Shown piece by piece: positions 11,165 through 21,734 of a DNA stretch of 64,000 nucleotides (the stretch's first letter is position 1; every line of letters begins with the position of its first letter). Under the pieces are notes generated by a model, which saw nothing but the letters and a program-made list of their open reading frames with translations, did not search any database and had not been told where the DNA came from. Origin of the DNA: Isoetes taiwanensis (taxonomy: Eukaryota > Streptophyta > Lycopodiopsida > Isoetales > Isoetaceae); NCBI GenBank assembly GCA_021234155.1, contig JAJEKV010000079.1, positions 1,986,789-2,050,788 on the forward strand, read 5' to 3'. The translations under genes were made by a program, and so were the position numbers.

Positions 11165-11525
11165 TAAAGCTGCTTGTAGCGCACTGCATATTTCAAAAGA
11201 ATGTGAACATGAGGAACATGGCTTTCGTCATGGAATGCACATTTCCAAAATTGACAAATTGGAACCACTTTGAAACTTTTTTGTTCCCTTTTTGAGCTGC
11301 TTCCAATGGTTAAATTGTAGAGCTTATGAAGGTGCTTGTAGCAGACTGCCTAATTCAAAAGAGTGGCAACAAAAGAACATGGCTTTTGTCATAGAACATG
11401 GCTTTTGTCATGCACATGTCCAAAGGCTGCAGAACTGACTATTGAAACCACGTTTACTGTTGGTTGGTTGGTTTGTTTTTTTTTTGCCCCAGTTTTTGAC
11501 GTGCTTTGAATGGTGAATTTCGAGT
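11165..11525. repeat. Diverged tandem duplication upstream of the DUF3339 gene
   Basis: Two units of about 165 bp share 'gctgcttgtagc', 'ttcaaaagag', 'acatggctttcgtcatg', 'cacatttccaaa', 'ttgaaaccac' and 'tgctttgaatggtgaa'. The second copy has its own internal 18-bp echo (acatggcttttgtcat twice). It lies in the promoter region of the DUF3339 gene. Confidence 0.65.
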
Positions 11526-11730
11526 TGAACTAAGGGATACACAGGTGGCAAGGCAACATGTGGCAAGAGAAGAAGAAGTGCATGGGCGCCAAATGCGTGG
11601 CAGGAGGGGAAGGAAGGGGGCTATAATACCAAAAAAGAGGAATCAGGGAAAGGAGGAGCTTGGAATTTTGGAGCAGAGCAGAGCAGAGCAGAGTGCACAA
11701 AATTTGGAAGCGAAAAAAAGTCTGAACAAA

Positions 11731-11946
11731 ATGGTGGACGTAGCATCCCTCTTCATCGGGCTCATCCTCTTCATACTGCTTGCTCCCGGTCTGCTCGTGC
11801 AGATCCCCGGTAACGAGCGCCCCGTCGAATTCACCAGTTCCCGGAATACCGTCTCTTCCACGGTTGTCCATGCCCTCATTTTCCTTCTCCTCTTCTACCT
11901 CCTCCAGCTTGCCTTCGGTATCCACTGTGGCAGAAAACTAGATTGA
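11731..11946 (+). CDS. DUF3339 family small membrane protein
   Basis: A 71-residue protein starting at the ATG in a good context (aaaATGG). It has two membrane-spanning segments (about residues 3-22 and 44-64) separated by the family signature LLAPGLLVQIPGNERPVEF, where the family has LLSPGLLFQLPGN..VEF. DUF3339 proteins are plant-specific 65-75 residue membrane proteins of unknown biochemical function. The upstream reading frame is open to 11506, but the added N-terminus is low-complexity and includes an (AGAGC)n run at about 11672-11695, so I take it as 5' UTR. The tail HCGRKLD replaces the usual IHIYTG end. An intron follows in the 3' UTR. Confidence 0.85.
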   Translation: MVDVASLFIGLILFILLAPGLLVQIPGNERPVEFTSSRNTVSSTVVHALIFLLLFYLLQLAFGIHCGRKLD

Positions 11947-11959
11947 CCTCCTATCTTAG

Positions 11960-12080
11960 GTAACCCATTTCCCACCCCTTTTTTTGCTAACCCAATTTTG
12001 GTTTAGTTTCGTTTAGTTTGTTTCTACACGTACACATTGGTTCTTCCTCACGTTTTTTTTTTTCCCCTTGTTTTTTGCAG
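11960..12080 (+). other. Probable 3'-UTR intron of the DUF3339 gene
   Basis: The donor TTAG|GTAACC (GT at 11960-11961) pairs with a strong acceptor, a long T/C tract ending ttttttgcag|tttc at 12080. The intron is 121 nt and starts 14 nt after the stop codon, close enough that nonsense-mediated decay would not be triggered by a 50-nt rule. Confidence 0.65.
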
Positions 12081-12711
12081 TTTCTCTTATGGATTATATA
12101 TACTTCGAATAAATCCACTCCTGGTCTTATGCTTCCATTTCTTTGTGGCGCTACTATAGTTTTGCTCCCTAAGTCCACCCCTATGGGCTTTCTATGTATT
12201 TTGCCCTTGCATTTTGAATAAGGACTTGTCTACTTTTCTTATTTTTTTCTTCCTTATTGCTTCACAAATGTTGTTTCTTATGCTATTTGGCGCTAGAATT
12301 TGTTTTATGGTCTTCTCTCACATGTAGTTGGTGTTTTGTAATTTGCCTCCAAAAAAGGTCCATAGCGGATGTGGGCATGTTTAAGCCAGCCCTAAATCCC
12401 AAAAAATGTCGGACGAGGGCATGTTTAAACCAGCCCTAATCCCAAAAAATCCGTTGTAAAATGTAGTATAATAATAAGGAAACAATGTAGTTGGGTTTTG
12501 GACATAAAACTCGTGATATTTATTACGAGGAAACAATGTAGGAGAGTTGTGGACATCAAATTCATGGTAAACCTCATAGGTGTCATTTTTCATTGAAATT
12601 AAAATAAAAAGGGGAAGTGGGACATGGTTCCTTTGCTTTTATTTGTGAACTTTATTGCATTGGACTAAACTTAGATGGATTTAACTGAAACTTTATGCTC
12701 CATTGATCCTA
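12081..12711. other. 3' flank, no further gene
   Basis: Probable 3' UTR of the DUF3339 gene followed by non-coding sequence. A 20-bp echo (catgtttaa.ccagcccta) occurs at about 12377 and 12421. Confidence 0.45.
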
Positions 12712-12841
12712 AATCCTAATTTGTATGGACAAAAGTATTGGTAGGGTTCACAAAAAGTGAGACAATATTGGTCCTCAATCCTAATTTGTACGGACAAAAG
12801 TATTGGTAGGGTTCACAAAAAGTGAGACAATATTGGTCCTC
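12712..12841. repeat. 65-bp tandem duplication
   Basis: Copies at 12712-12776 and 12777-12841 differ at a single base (gtatgg / gtacgg). It is a recent local duplication in non-coding DNA. Confidence 0.9.
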
Positions 12842-14895
12842 TATGTGGAACTTCGACAAAGGCACTAATTGAAGGTTGCGAGAATTTCTAGATAACTTTC
12901 ATAACGCTTGTAGTGCTTACTTCAATTCTTGTGATTGCTGTTCCTACCTACTAGATGTTAGAACATTTGACTATGAGAGTGAAAAATGATTGTACTTGTC
13001 TAAATCAATAGATGTTTTTGGGTTGCCCCTAGGGGGGCAAACCCTCGTTTATGTGGGTTTGTGGGATATACTGAGTATATGCTGGAATATACTCAGTATA
13101 TGTTTGACTGCTAAAAACCCTTTGTTCCCTGTAAATGCACGGTCAGTTGTGTTGTGGATCAAGGATGTTCTGGACCGGGTAACTGGCAGCTCCAATCTGA
13201 TGAATAACACAGCAGGGAGCGATAAATTTGCTTATGGCTATATAGAAAAAAGAGTTCCGGAATTAGAAACAGAGGGTGAGCATCCAATCTGGGTTCTCGT
13301 TTTTTCGGTTGTTTCTTCATATAGTAGCGTGTATAGCTAGCCTTGCCTTAGGTTTACGTCTTTCCGGTGAATCCATGCTTATATCTAAGCAGCCTCAAGC
13401 TTTTCTGGGTGTTCTATCATCAAGTATTGAGACATATAGCAGGGGAAATACTCCTTCGTTAAGCTATCTACGCCTCGTAGATTCAAAGAAGAAGAGGTCA
13501 GAAAACCAAAGACCCACCATGTCCATGTTGGTAGGCATGATATTTTGGTCGAACCATGGCCACATCCGCATCCATTGGAACCCATGCTTCCTATATATTA
13601 ACGAGATGCTAGACCATGATATAGTGTCATGGAGGCTAGGCCCGAATAGGTACCTTTTTCTCATAAATCTCATCTCGGACATTCTAAAAGGCACAACATA
13701 TCTCCGTAGTATTATAGAAATTGTGAAATGCTAACGTTGTTGTGCAATCGACCTTGTCTTGCTTAATTTCTAGTATTTGTGTAAATGATTCAATACTCCT
13801 CAGATGTTGCGCAGCTTGCCTTTCTTATTTTCAAAGGGTTATTCACGCGGTCAAGTTATGTTCGGGCCTTGCAACATGAAAGGGTTTATTAAGATGGAAG
13901 TTTCCATTTCTTCGGTTTTTTCGGAAAAAATGCCAAGTTGATCCTCCTCGCCAGAGAAGTTCAATTAAAAATTACTCACACTCCGCTCTATCACACAAAT
14001 GTTATATCTTTGGAAGGATATGTGATTCTATTGTGCTTTGCACTTCAATTTCTCGTTGTTATGTATCGGACCGAAAGTAGTCCGCCATTGCGCCTTTGGT
14101 CTAGGTGCACTTGGACTTGCAAAGTTGAACGCGTCCCGTTAAGGTTTTTCAATTTATATTAAACGTAATGTTGCACATGTGCATTTTATTGACACAATTA
14201 TTTTTATGCAAAGTTATGATAGGTGCAAAATGGTCAGCGCCTCGCCTGTAATAATTGGCATTAATACCAACCCCGCCAAGTTCAACAACGGTATTTATTT
14301 ATCACTCTCATTCTTTCTTGCCAAAATAGAGATCATATCTTGTATATGTCTTGTTCGCATTTGTTTAATGTCAAAAAAAGCTCTCGCAACCGATCTTTCA
14401 AATCCAAAGAACTGGATAAGCCAGTTGAACATGTAGTCTAGATTGTTTAAAGAAAGGAGCCCCGCTGGAAGTTTATTTAACTCTATATATATTACAGGTA
14501 ATTCAAACGATGACATAGGGGATGTAGACTACAACCTTGAGTGTGTCAGAAATAAAGAGGTGATGCAATCAACGTATGAATGCTATCACATAGTATGCAA
14601 GCAGAAAAGATATTCTTTGTGCTTTTGCTCATTCAAAAGAACATATGGTAAAGTCTTCTTCAATGATTTATTTCCCATAATTGCTATGAATTTGAACATG
14701 TTAAGAAGTTGAAACGCAAATAAGAAATATTTATCTTACAAGCTAAGCATCAAATGATGTATAAGGTTTGACAAAGATTAGGTTACAGGGAACTTGAAGG
14801 TGGGACAGCATAAGGTTGTGTAAAGCTCACAAACAATGTGATGGAATAAATGTCTGATAGATATAACATCTCACTTGCAATTGCAATATGAAGTA
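12842..14895. other. No confidently recognised gene
   Basis: Two plus-strand frames stand out: 12990-13340, ending in a fairly protein-like stretch (FAYGYIEKRVPELETEGEHP), and 13276-13734 with a PPR-like echo (LDHDIVSW). A CCGG|GTAACT donor-like site lies near 13179. I cannot assign a family. They may be exon remnants or chance. Confidence 0.35.
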
Positions 14896-15500
14896 TTAGT
14901 GCAAAAAGAGCTTGGCTATGGAAAAGCAATTGCTATTGTGGCAATAGATGTGTCTAGGGCCCAACTGATATGCAGGTTTCATTATATGCTCAACATGACA
15001 AGGCTTTTTTGCTTTACAAAGATGCAATGATATGCAAAATGAAATTACATCCTCAAGCATTTTCAAAGCATGTGGTAGCGTTGGAGTTAAAGAGCATGAC
15101 AGGTGCATGCGTGAACTTGTTGCGAAACCGAAAATAATATGTTTGCAAGGCATGAAAACATGTGCAGTCTTTGATAAGCCACCTGAAGGGACGTGGCATT
15201 ATGGCTTAAAATGATAACAAGATGTGCCTTGGGTGATGACGATCTTGGCATGGCTGTAATTTGCCTCTAGAGTATGCAGCACTATGACAAGATCGGGCGA
15301 AATATCTTGCTCACTGCAATCCTTAGTGCAATGCTAAAATGCCATAGCATAGACATATATCTATATCATTGTATGCGCATGTTGCCCTTTTGGGTCATAC
15401 TTTAGGGAAGCTAAAGGTATATTTGAAAGCTATAAGGCAACCCACATCTATACATGGATGATTTTACTCATGCTACAATGCATGGGAACATTAGAATTAG
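14896..15500 (+). pseudogene. Decayed PPR gene fragment
   Basis: Translating in shifting frames gives PPR wording: a DMQ..EITSSSIFKACGSVG segment with H.R.MRELVAK (15010-15125), which matches the 'MQ..GI.PD.VT...LKACGSVG' repeats of the intact gene, then a WLKMITRCALGDDDLGMAVICL..MQ-like repeat near 15200-15285. Several stops and frame changes intervene. It is probably a relic of a paralogue of the 8.3-kb gene. I see no upstream or downstream remainder. Confidence 0.65.
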
Positions 15501-16272
15501 GAAGATATGAAGATTAATTTTTTCTTAACACATTTTGTTCATTTAGATTAAAACATAATTTTTTTATACCACTCAAAATTTCATGGTCTATGGTGCATTA
15601 GATAAACCCGTAGTGGTAATAATGATAAATAAAAGTGGTGAACACAAAGCTTGCAGATTTTTTCCAATGCAAGATGTGTTAAGTGGTGGAGTTTAAGGTT
15701 TACTAAATGGAAGGCTATCTTTGGAAGCATTTTAGATCCAATATTATTTTTCCTCTTGTTTAGATATTAGCCTGTTGCACTTATCTTTTAAGAGTCTAGC
15801 TTTGTGGATATATTAGAGTTTGCTTGCTTTATAAAGTACAGAGTCATAACTTCTAGGTACCATAGTTTTTGTTGATTCTCATTTCCTTAGCAAGTACTTG
15901 TGGACTAGTTAATGTTTGTTTGTTTGTTAATGTTTCTGATACGAAATACCGTGCTGAAAACTAGTCACTCAAATCTGCTTATCTGACACAAAAAGACGAA
16001 ACATGAAAACACACTTTCGGGCCACCGGAAGGCAACCCGTCGTGCGCAGCACCTTGTTTAATTCAATTTGCTTTCTCTATTCTTCAATCCCTTCAAAGGG
16101 GAGGGAAAAGAAATGCATTGGCGTGGTATGACTTCTATTTTTTCTAAAGTTTGAGATTCAAGACAATGTTTGGCTTATGTAGGTCTTTTCTAGAGTTTAA
16201 AAGTGGGTTGTCCTTGTGAACCAAATAAGTGAAGGAAGGATCGTTTGATTGAGGAACGGAGAAGAGTTAGTA
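15501..16272. other. No gene recognised
   Basis: AT-rich and non-coding on both strands. Confidence 0.45.
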
Positions 16273-16466
16273 AACGTAAAGTTAGGGGGAGGTGATTTCC
16301 CCCTATTTTAGACCTAGATTAAAACAGGTAATGTCCTGCCCCTCGCTTCCTCTCCTTCGGCGTTGCCTATGCTCTGTTTCAACGGGGCTGATAACAAGAT
16401 TTTTGGACTTTTGTAGTCGCGATGGTGCCACGTGGCAAGGAAATCACCTCCCCCTAACTTTACGTT
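16273..16466. mobile_element. Short inverted-repeat element with 28-bp perfect arms
   Basis: Arms 16273-16300 and 16439-16466 are exact reverse complements over 28 bp (left starts AACGTAAAGTTAGGGGGAGG) around 138 bp. The perfect arms suggest a recent MITE-like or foldback element. Target duplications are not obvious because a second foldback begins immediately to the right. Confidence 0.7.
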
Positions 16467-16580
16467 GGGAAATGTGCCCTTGTAGGCCCTTACGTGGGGC
16501 TCGGGCGTTGGCTCACCCTGATGGGCTCGCCAGGCCCTTACCCCAGGTAAGGGCTTGCAGGGGCACATTACCCTTAACAA
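16467..16580. repeat. Second foldback abutting the first
   Basis: Arms containing aatgtgcccttgtaggccct and its imperfect complement (agggcttgcaggggcacatt) enclose a GC-rich core with ggctcaccctgatgggctcgcc. The paired length is about 45 bp. It starts one base after the 28-bp arm of the neighbour. Confidence 0.65.
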
Positions 16581-16734
16581 AAGTACCCGATTATTAGAGT
16601 TGTGTACACACTACAATTTTGTAGACTCCTACATCCATTTTAAATATTTTTTCCTTACTATAAAGAAAAATTCCAATTATATAAGAAAAAATTTCAAAGT
16701 AATAATGTATATGGTAGTAACATGTATGGCGGCA

Positions 16735-16916
16735 TGGAAAGTGGGGAGATTATTCCAGGGGGCCCCGCGACCGGCAGGAGCCGGGAGCAGGTCCTGGAAT
16801 GATCGACCCATTTTTCCATACGCCACAACATGGCAACTGCGAGCGACCTGTTGAGCGAAATCATGTTGCCTCTTTCCATTCTGGAGGCGGAGCCAGCGAG
16901 CCAGTTGCCATGTTGT
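16735..16916. repeat. Two adjoining inverted repeats
   Basis: The first pair is 16735-16759 with 16793-16818, about 25 bp imperfect, around a GC-rich loop. The second pair is 16825-16839 with 16902-16916, 15 bp perfect (ACAACATGGCAACTG). A 55-bp sequence similar to the 3' half of the SINE-like unit at 20 kb follows at 16919-16973. Confidence 0.6.
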
Positions 16917-17289
16917 TATTATGTGGCCGAAATTTAAAAGCGTATATTTGTAACCTAAGGTTTGCAATGGTGGGTATTAGTATTAGTATTCGTATGGAAA
17001 AAGGGTGTGGCACTGTGGATTCCAAACTCTGGAATCTAGGGCGAGCATCTGTTGCTCGGTTGGTTGGAAGTGTTAGTCCTCACGTGGTCTGCTCCATAGA
17101 TGGCAGAGATGGTGAGGATGGCGGTTGTTATGTGTCTTGGTTGTGGGCTTCTTTCTGTTTTGGGGCATAGGATAAGGAGGGGTCGGGTTGCGTGGCCGGG
17201 AGCGGACCTGGAGTCTTGTGCAAGGGATTTCTGTCAGAGGTAAGCCGACTGTGTTCCTGTTGTTTTGTTTATCATGTCTTTGAAGAGGG
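16917..17289 (+). other. SINE-like fragment and possible 5' exon
   Basis: The first 55 bp repeat (diverged) the segment at 20000-20058. Beyond it, an open plus-strand stretch ending at a CAGAG|GTAAGC donor-like site near 17237 could be a 5' exon of the Rep-like gene. It has no recognisable domain. Confidence 0.35.
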
Positions 17290-18205
17290 CAGCGAGGAAA
17301 GGGGAAGGGTATTGCTTGCTCTGTCCCTGTTTCACTGAGTTGTTTAAACATCGGATCCTCTGATTTTCAAGAGCGTGAGAATGGAGGACATGCTGGTTGT
17401 TCTCTTGGGCAGGATTGGTGTGCCATAGACGTGAGTGTGACCTTAGGTTTGTCTGGGCAAGATGTGCCCATGAGTTTTTATGATGCTCTTGTGGGGTTTT
17501 GCAATCGGAGGTGTGTGGCTGGAGCTGTGGCCATGGAGCATGGTGCAAGTGTAGATCACTTGCATTGTCAGGCTGTTTTTAGAGCCTGGTTCAAGAGTCC
17601 CAGGGCCATGAATGATGCCATAAAAAGAGATTTCAATTGGGTTTCAAAGCCTCATGGTGTGATATTGGTATGCAAAGCCCTTAAAAACACTCGCCTTCAT
17701 TGTTTTGAAGGCATGATTGGGTACTGTATGAAGGATGTTGGAAAAGTTTATTATGTTTGCCATCTTTATAATGTGAGTGAGGCTGCTATTGAGAAAGGAA
17801 AAGATTTGTATTTGAGATGGGGAGCTGGACGAAAAATTTAATTGTGCTTGATAATAAAAACCTGTTGAATCGAGCTGCACATTTTGTGAATTACCATGGG
17901 AACCGTAGATTGACTGCTAGTTTGTTCTATACGTTGGCCGGGACGATTCGTTCTAGAAAATTTACCTTGTCTAGTTCTTGGATTATCCCTTCAAACACTG
18001 CCCATATCAATGAGCACCGTGTCCAGGCTGCATGGAGAGTCTTGCTCAATCATAGTCAACGCATGCCGTCGGATATGAGAACCATCCTGTTTGGCTTGCC
18101 AACAGGTTTTGTACCTGTGGAAAGGAATGGACCTGGTATTGGGATGATGCTATTCCTGCTGATGAAGAATATAATAACTTCGAGGACATTCATGATCCTT
18201 CTTAA
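17290..18205 (+). pseudogene. Rep-like HUH endonuclease gene, frameshifted
   Basis: The central frame (17431-17841) has the order expected of a rolling-circle Rep domain: a hydrophobic strand (CAIDVSVTL), the HUH motif in DHLHCQAVF (about 17545-17571), and a single-tyrosine motif GYCMKDVGKVYY (about 17720-17755), which fits the YxxK type of motif III. A possible start near 17275 gives a Cys/His-rich N-terminus (CLLCPCFTELFKH) in another frame. The reading continues after a shift near 17820 and another near 18108, where an acidic tail (WTWYWDDAIPADEEY) appears. At least three frame breaks make it a pseudogene. The single tyrosine separates it from Helitron Rep (two tyrosines) and suggests a Replitron-type or ssDNA-element-derived Rep. 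No helicase domain is seen. Confidence 0.6.
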
Positions 18206-18987
18206 ATGTGTAGACAATCCTGATATTGTGATACCATGGAATAATTTAAGGGCTAAACTTAGCTATTTGGCGATTTTTTAGCACATTTTCAAAAAAAATT
18301 GGCTAAAGTAAATGGAAAAAATTGGAAAAAAAATAATAATTTTAGCTTAACTTTTTTCGGGATTGCACCAACCCTGGAGCTCTTTAGCCAAATGCTAGAA
18401 AGTAAGAGCGTGAAATTTTGTAGTGTTTGGCTAAACCATAGAAACTTTTAGAATGAAATTTCGGGCTAGTTTAGCTAACATCATTCTAGTTTATATGAAA
18501 TATATGACTAGTAGTTTAGTTTCTAGCATTATAAATTAATATGAATCCTAGACTTTACTAGTTAGCATTATTTTAGAATGTTTTCACAAAGAAAATGACT
18601 AAAATAAGTGGAATATATTGAAAAAAAGTATCGTAATTTGGTTTAATATTTTCTGTTGGCCACACCATAGAAATTTTTGGGGTGATGTTTGGGTTAGTTT
18701 AGCTAAATGCTAGAAAGTATGAAAGGAAAAATGTATAGAGTTTAGCTAAACCACAGAAAGTTTGGGATTAATATCGAGCAAGTTTAGCTAACGGCCATTC
18801 TGGCTAATAAGAAATATGTGATTAGTAATTTATTCCCTGTGTGATACTTGAGCTTGGTGTAGATTACATCCCTGTGCACAAGGGTGATCGTACCATGGCT
18901 GTTGGCTGATGAACTTGCTTGGGTGTTGGTTGTACAATTGGGTTTCTTTGTTTTCATGCTTTTGTTTGTTTTATAGTTGCAGGAGTT
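18206..18987. other. AT-rich spacer with recurring 'tttagctaa' words
   Basis: The words gtttagctaa, tggctaaa and 'aatgctagaaagta' recur between about 18250 and 18800. They may be subterminal sequence of the Rep-containing element. No gene is present. Confidence 0.4.
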
Positions 18988-19425
18988 ATGGAGACTGATC
19001 GGGAACCAGTTGTTGGCGTGGAGCAACCTGTTGTGTCCTTGCTTGAATCTTTCATTTCATCTGTTGTAGAGGCATCCCATCCCGACCCTGTTGTGTTTTC
19101 AGCTGAACTTGAAGCGGCATTTTCTGCTCAGGAGTTTGTGAATAATGTTATCCAGGTTGGGACTGAGGCGCATAAGATTGCGGCATCTCTGCGCTTGCTT
19201 AGGCGGCAGCTTAGAGCGTTCTATGTGTCCATTGACAATGCTATATCTGTTGTGGAGTGGAAGCATTTGGGTGTGCCTGTTTCTGAATTGCACATATTAC
19301 GTTCTCATATGAGCCTTGCAAGGGCATTACTTGTGCAGGAAATACGACAACTAGATGCGGTCATTAGGCATGCACAGAGTGGCTTAGCTATGAACTTATT
19401 TATTTATACGTTCTTGTTTTGTTAG
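18988..19425 (+). CDS. Small helical protein, unknown
   Basis: An acceptor-like tract (gttttatagttgcag) lies just before this ATG. The frame encodes about 145 residues: METDREPVVGVEQPVVSLLE, then amphipathic helices with EAHKIAASLRLLRRQLRAFY and LARALLVQEIRQLDAVIRHA. The last dozen residues (LFIYTFLFC) look like read-through into an intron. A good acceptor (ttgtagtgcttgcag|gagc) lies at 19487, with an open continuation EHLRVGELNFVSWLSVL. I do not recognise a family. It lies 0.8 kb downstream of the Rep-like relic on the same strand, so it may be a second gene of that element. Confidence 0.4.
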   Translation: METDREPVVGVEQPVVSLLESFISSVVEASHPDPVVFSAELEAAFSAQEFVNNVIQVGTEAHKIAASLRLLRRQLRAFYVSIDNAISVVEWKHLGVPVSELHILRSHMSLARALLVQEIRQLDAVIRHAQSGLAMNLFIYTFLFC

Positions 19426-19586
19426 TTTGTGATTTGTATGTGGAGTTCATGAACATTGATCTGGATTTGTATTGTAGTGCTTGCAGGAGCATCTTCGTGT
19501 TGGGGAGCTCAACTTCGTCAGCTGGTTGAGTGTCCTTCAACATTGTGAACTTTCTTTTGAGTTGTTAATGTATAGGTATAGTTTGC
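19426..19586. other. Possible second exon region
   Basis: An acceptor-like site at about 19487 is followed by a 30-codon open stretch in frame with helical character. It is not enough for a gene call. Confidence 0.3.
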
Positions 19587-19830
19587 TGGTTATGGGAAAT
19601 GCTTATTCATAATTGTGAGGAGGCTGAAATTGGTTAATGTATAGGTATGGTATGCTGGTTATGGGAAATGCTTATTCATAATTGTGAGGAAGCTAAAATT
19701 GGTTAAGGGATGTCATGAGCTGGATTGTTAAAGTAATGGGACTAATTTCTCTACTATGTTAGGTCGTTATGGGAAATGCTTATTCATAATTGTGAGGAGG
19801 CTGAAATTGGTTAAGGGAATTGTGCCATGG
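19587..19830. repeat. Three copies of a 45-70 bp unit
   Basis: gttatgggaaatgcttattc plus ataattgtgagga.gct.aaattggtta begins near 19588, 19658 and 19766. The second and third copies also share 'gctggattgtta' and 'taatgggacta'. It is a local tandem duplication with an insertion. Confidence 0.8.
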
Positions 19831-19892
19831 GCTGGATTGTTATTCACATTTCATTGTATAAAATAATGGGACTAACTTGTGTGCTATGTTAG

Positions 19893-20172
19893 TGGGCTTC
19901 GGCCCCTGGGCATACCAGGCATCCCGCTTGTGGGATACCTAGTATGCTTGGATGAGCATGGGAACTTATACTGGGGTTCGACTCCCCAGGCTCATTGTTT
20001 ATTTGGCCCAAATTTGAAAGGTTGTATTTGTAATCTGAGGCTTTCAATGGTTTGCATGGCTCATAGGGGTGAGTCAAATACAAGGGATTTGACCCCACCT
20101 TGACTTGAATTCGAAGGCTGGAATTTGATGAGCTGGAATATGCTTGCATCTAGTGGTCCAAAAAAAATTTCA
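19893..20172 (+). mobile_element. tRNA-related SINE-like element
   Basis: A perfect Pol III B box, GGTTCGACTCC, lies at 19975-19985. A degenerate A box (TAGTATGCTTGG, 19940-19951) precedes it. A stem of about 17 bp with two mismatches (19909-19946, gcatac...gtatgc) covers the A-box region. The unit ends in an A run near 20160-20168. Its distal part matches 16919-16973. B box plus A tail plus a second partial copy supports a SINE, though the A/B spacing is short and target duplications were not found. Confidence 0.55.
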
Positions 20173-21450
20173 AACACCCCCAATGATAATACACGCAGTG
20201 GTGGTCTTTCCTACTCAAATTGTGCTGCCCTTACAATATAATTCAAGCTAAAAAAAACTTTAAGAGTATCAATTAAGATATTTTGCAGTCCACTAAAGCA
20301 TATAAGTATTGTTGATGTAATTAATGTAATGTTCTTGCCATTGGTGCTGTAGGTATCCATTATAAAAAAAAATGAAAAGTTTTGTTTTTTGTACGAATCC
20401 CTCATGCATTTGGCATTGATTTGTATGCATTCGACATAGTTAACGCAGTACGTATTTTGCATTGTTGGTGTATATAGCCATTGTTATAAAGATAACGAAA
20501 TAAGTTTTTTTTGCCGCGAATGCATTTTGCAATTTGTACTTATACAACATGGAGGTTATGTCACTATTTTTCATTGGAGGGTTAATCTCGTGATGTCATA
20601 TGGCATTCTCTCCATTCGGTATGGAAGTTGGGTTCAATACGAAATAGAAGTTGGGTTCAACATTCTATTAAGTAATCGTTATAGGTTTTTTAGGTCATTT
20701 TCTTTCTTTTCTTTGCGTTTAGCCTATTCTCTTTGTTTGCACCTTAGAGGCAAATTGCAGTGGAGAGAATCATTGGAAAGAAATGATAATTCCATGAATC
20801 TTGAACTCGGAATGAGTTGATTTGTTATGGGATTGCATTTAGACAATTTATGATTTACTTGCCAATGATGTAGAATTAAAAAATACACAGGCCATTCTTT
20901 ATATGGAAAAAGTCAGTAATGGGTCTAAGTAATATTGACTATGGTCTCAACACAGACTACAAGAGAAGATACTTATATACAGGGAAAAAATTAAGCATAT
21001 TATATATTTTTTCATAAAAAATGGTTTAGCTATTTTTCAAAATTTTATAGTATTTTATGATATACATTTGACTAAAGTTATTATTATTACTACATTTATA
21101 TATATTTGGACTTGGCAAAACTTTTGAATTATGTACTATAAACTTTCACTTGGCTATTTTTTCTAACTGGAAAAAGCAGAAAATGTAAATTAAATTCTGT
21201 AGCTTTAGATATATTGTACTACAATTAAAAATAATAATCAACAATCAATAAACATACAATAATATTAAAACACTTGTAACATAAGCTCACAACATAGCTT
21301 ATAATATCCATAGTTTGAACTACATTCAATGCAACGACATCTTCTAGATATGGTGATCAAATTGCACTTATTTCTAATCCAGATGTTATGCAACTAACTC
21401 GAGCATCTAGAGGCATATTGGCCCTCTCTTATATTTCCTTTTTGAAGATG
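20173..21450. other. AT-rich, no gene recognised
   Basis: Only short unmatched open frames are present on either strand. Confidence 0.45.
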
Positions 21451-21734
21451 TATATCTGACTAAATATAAAATTATGTGAACTGGAAATATTTTTGGAATT
21501 ATCTATATTTTCTGGCGTGGTTTTCCGATATGCTTTCCGGCGTGCACATGGAAGCCATTTCGTGGAACAATATGCTTTGCAAGCACGCAAATTATGTCCT
21601 TCTGTTGATCTTCCTGCTATATTCGCTGATTGCCGTTCCTGTGCCCCCTTTAGCCGGGGAGACTGTCGATGGTAAAGAAAAGAGTGCAAGGACTCAGCTT
21701 CATAACACAGGAACCTATCCCCAATTTCATAACA

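Noticed and set aside
11530-11925. 131-codon minus-strand frame over the DUF3339 gene
   Set aside because: It is the antisense shadow of a recognised family on the plus strand.
13276-13734. PPR-like gene on the basis of LDHDIVSW
   Set aside because: One short PPR-like word in an otherwise unrelated frame is not enough.
17290-18205. Helitron RepHel or integrated geminivirus Rep
   Set aside because: There is only one tyrosine in the Y motif and no helicase, which argues against Helitron. The motif I and overall wording do not match geminivirus Rep as I know it, so I kept the broader HUH Y1 label.
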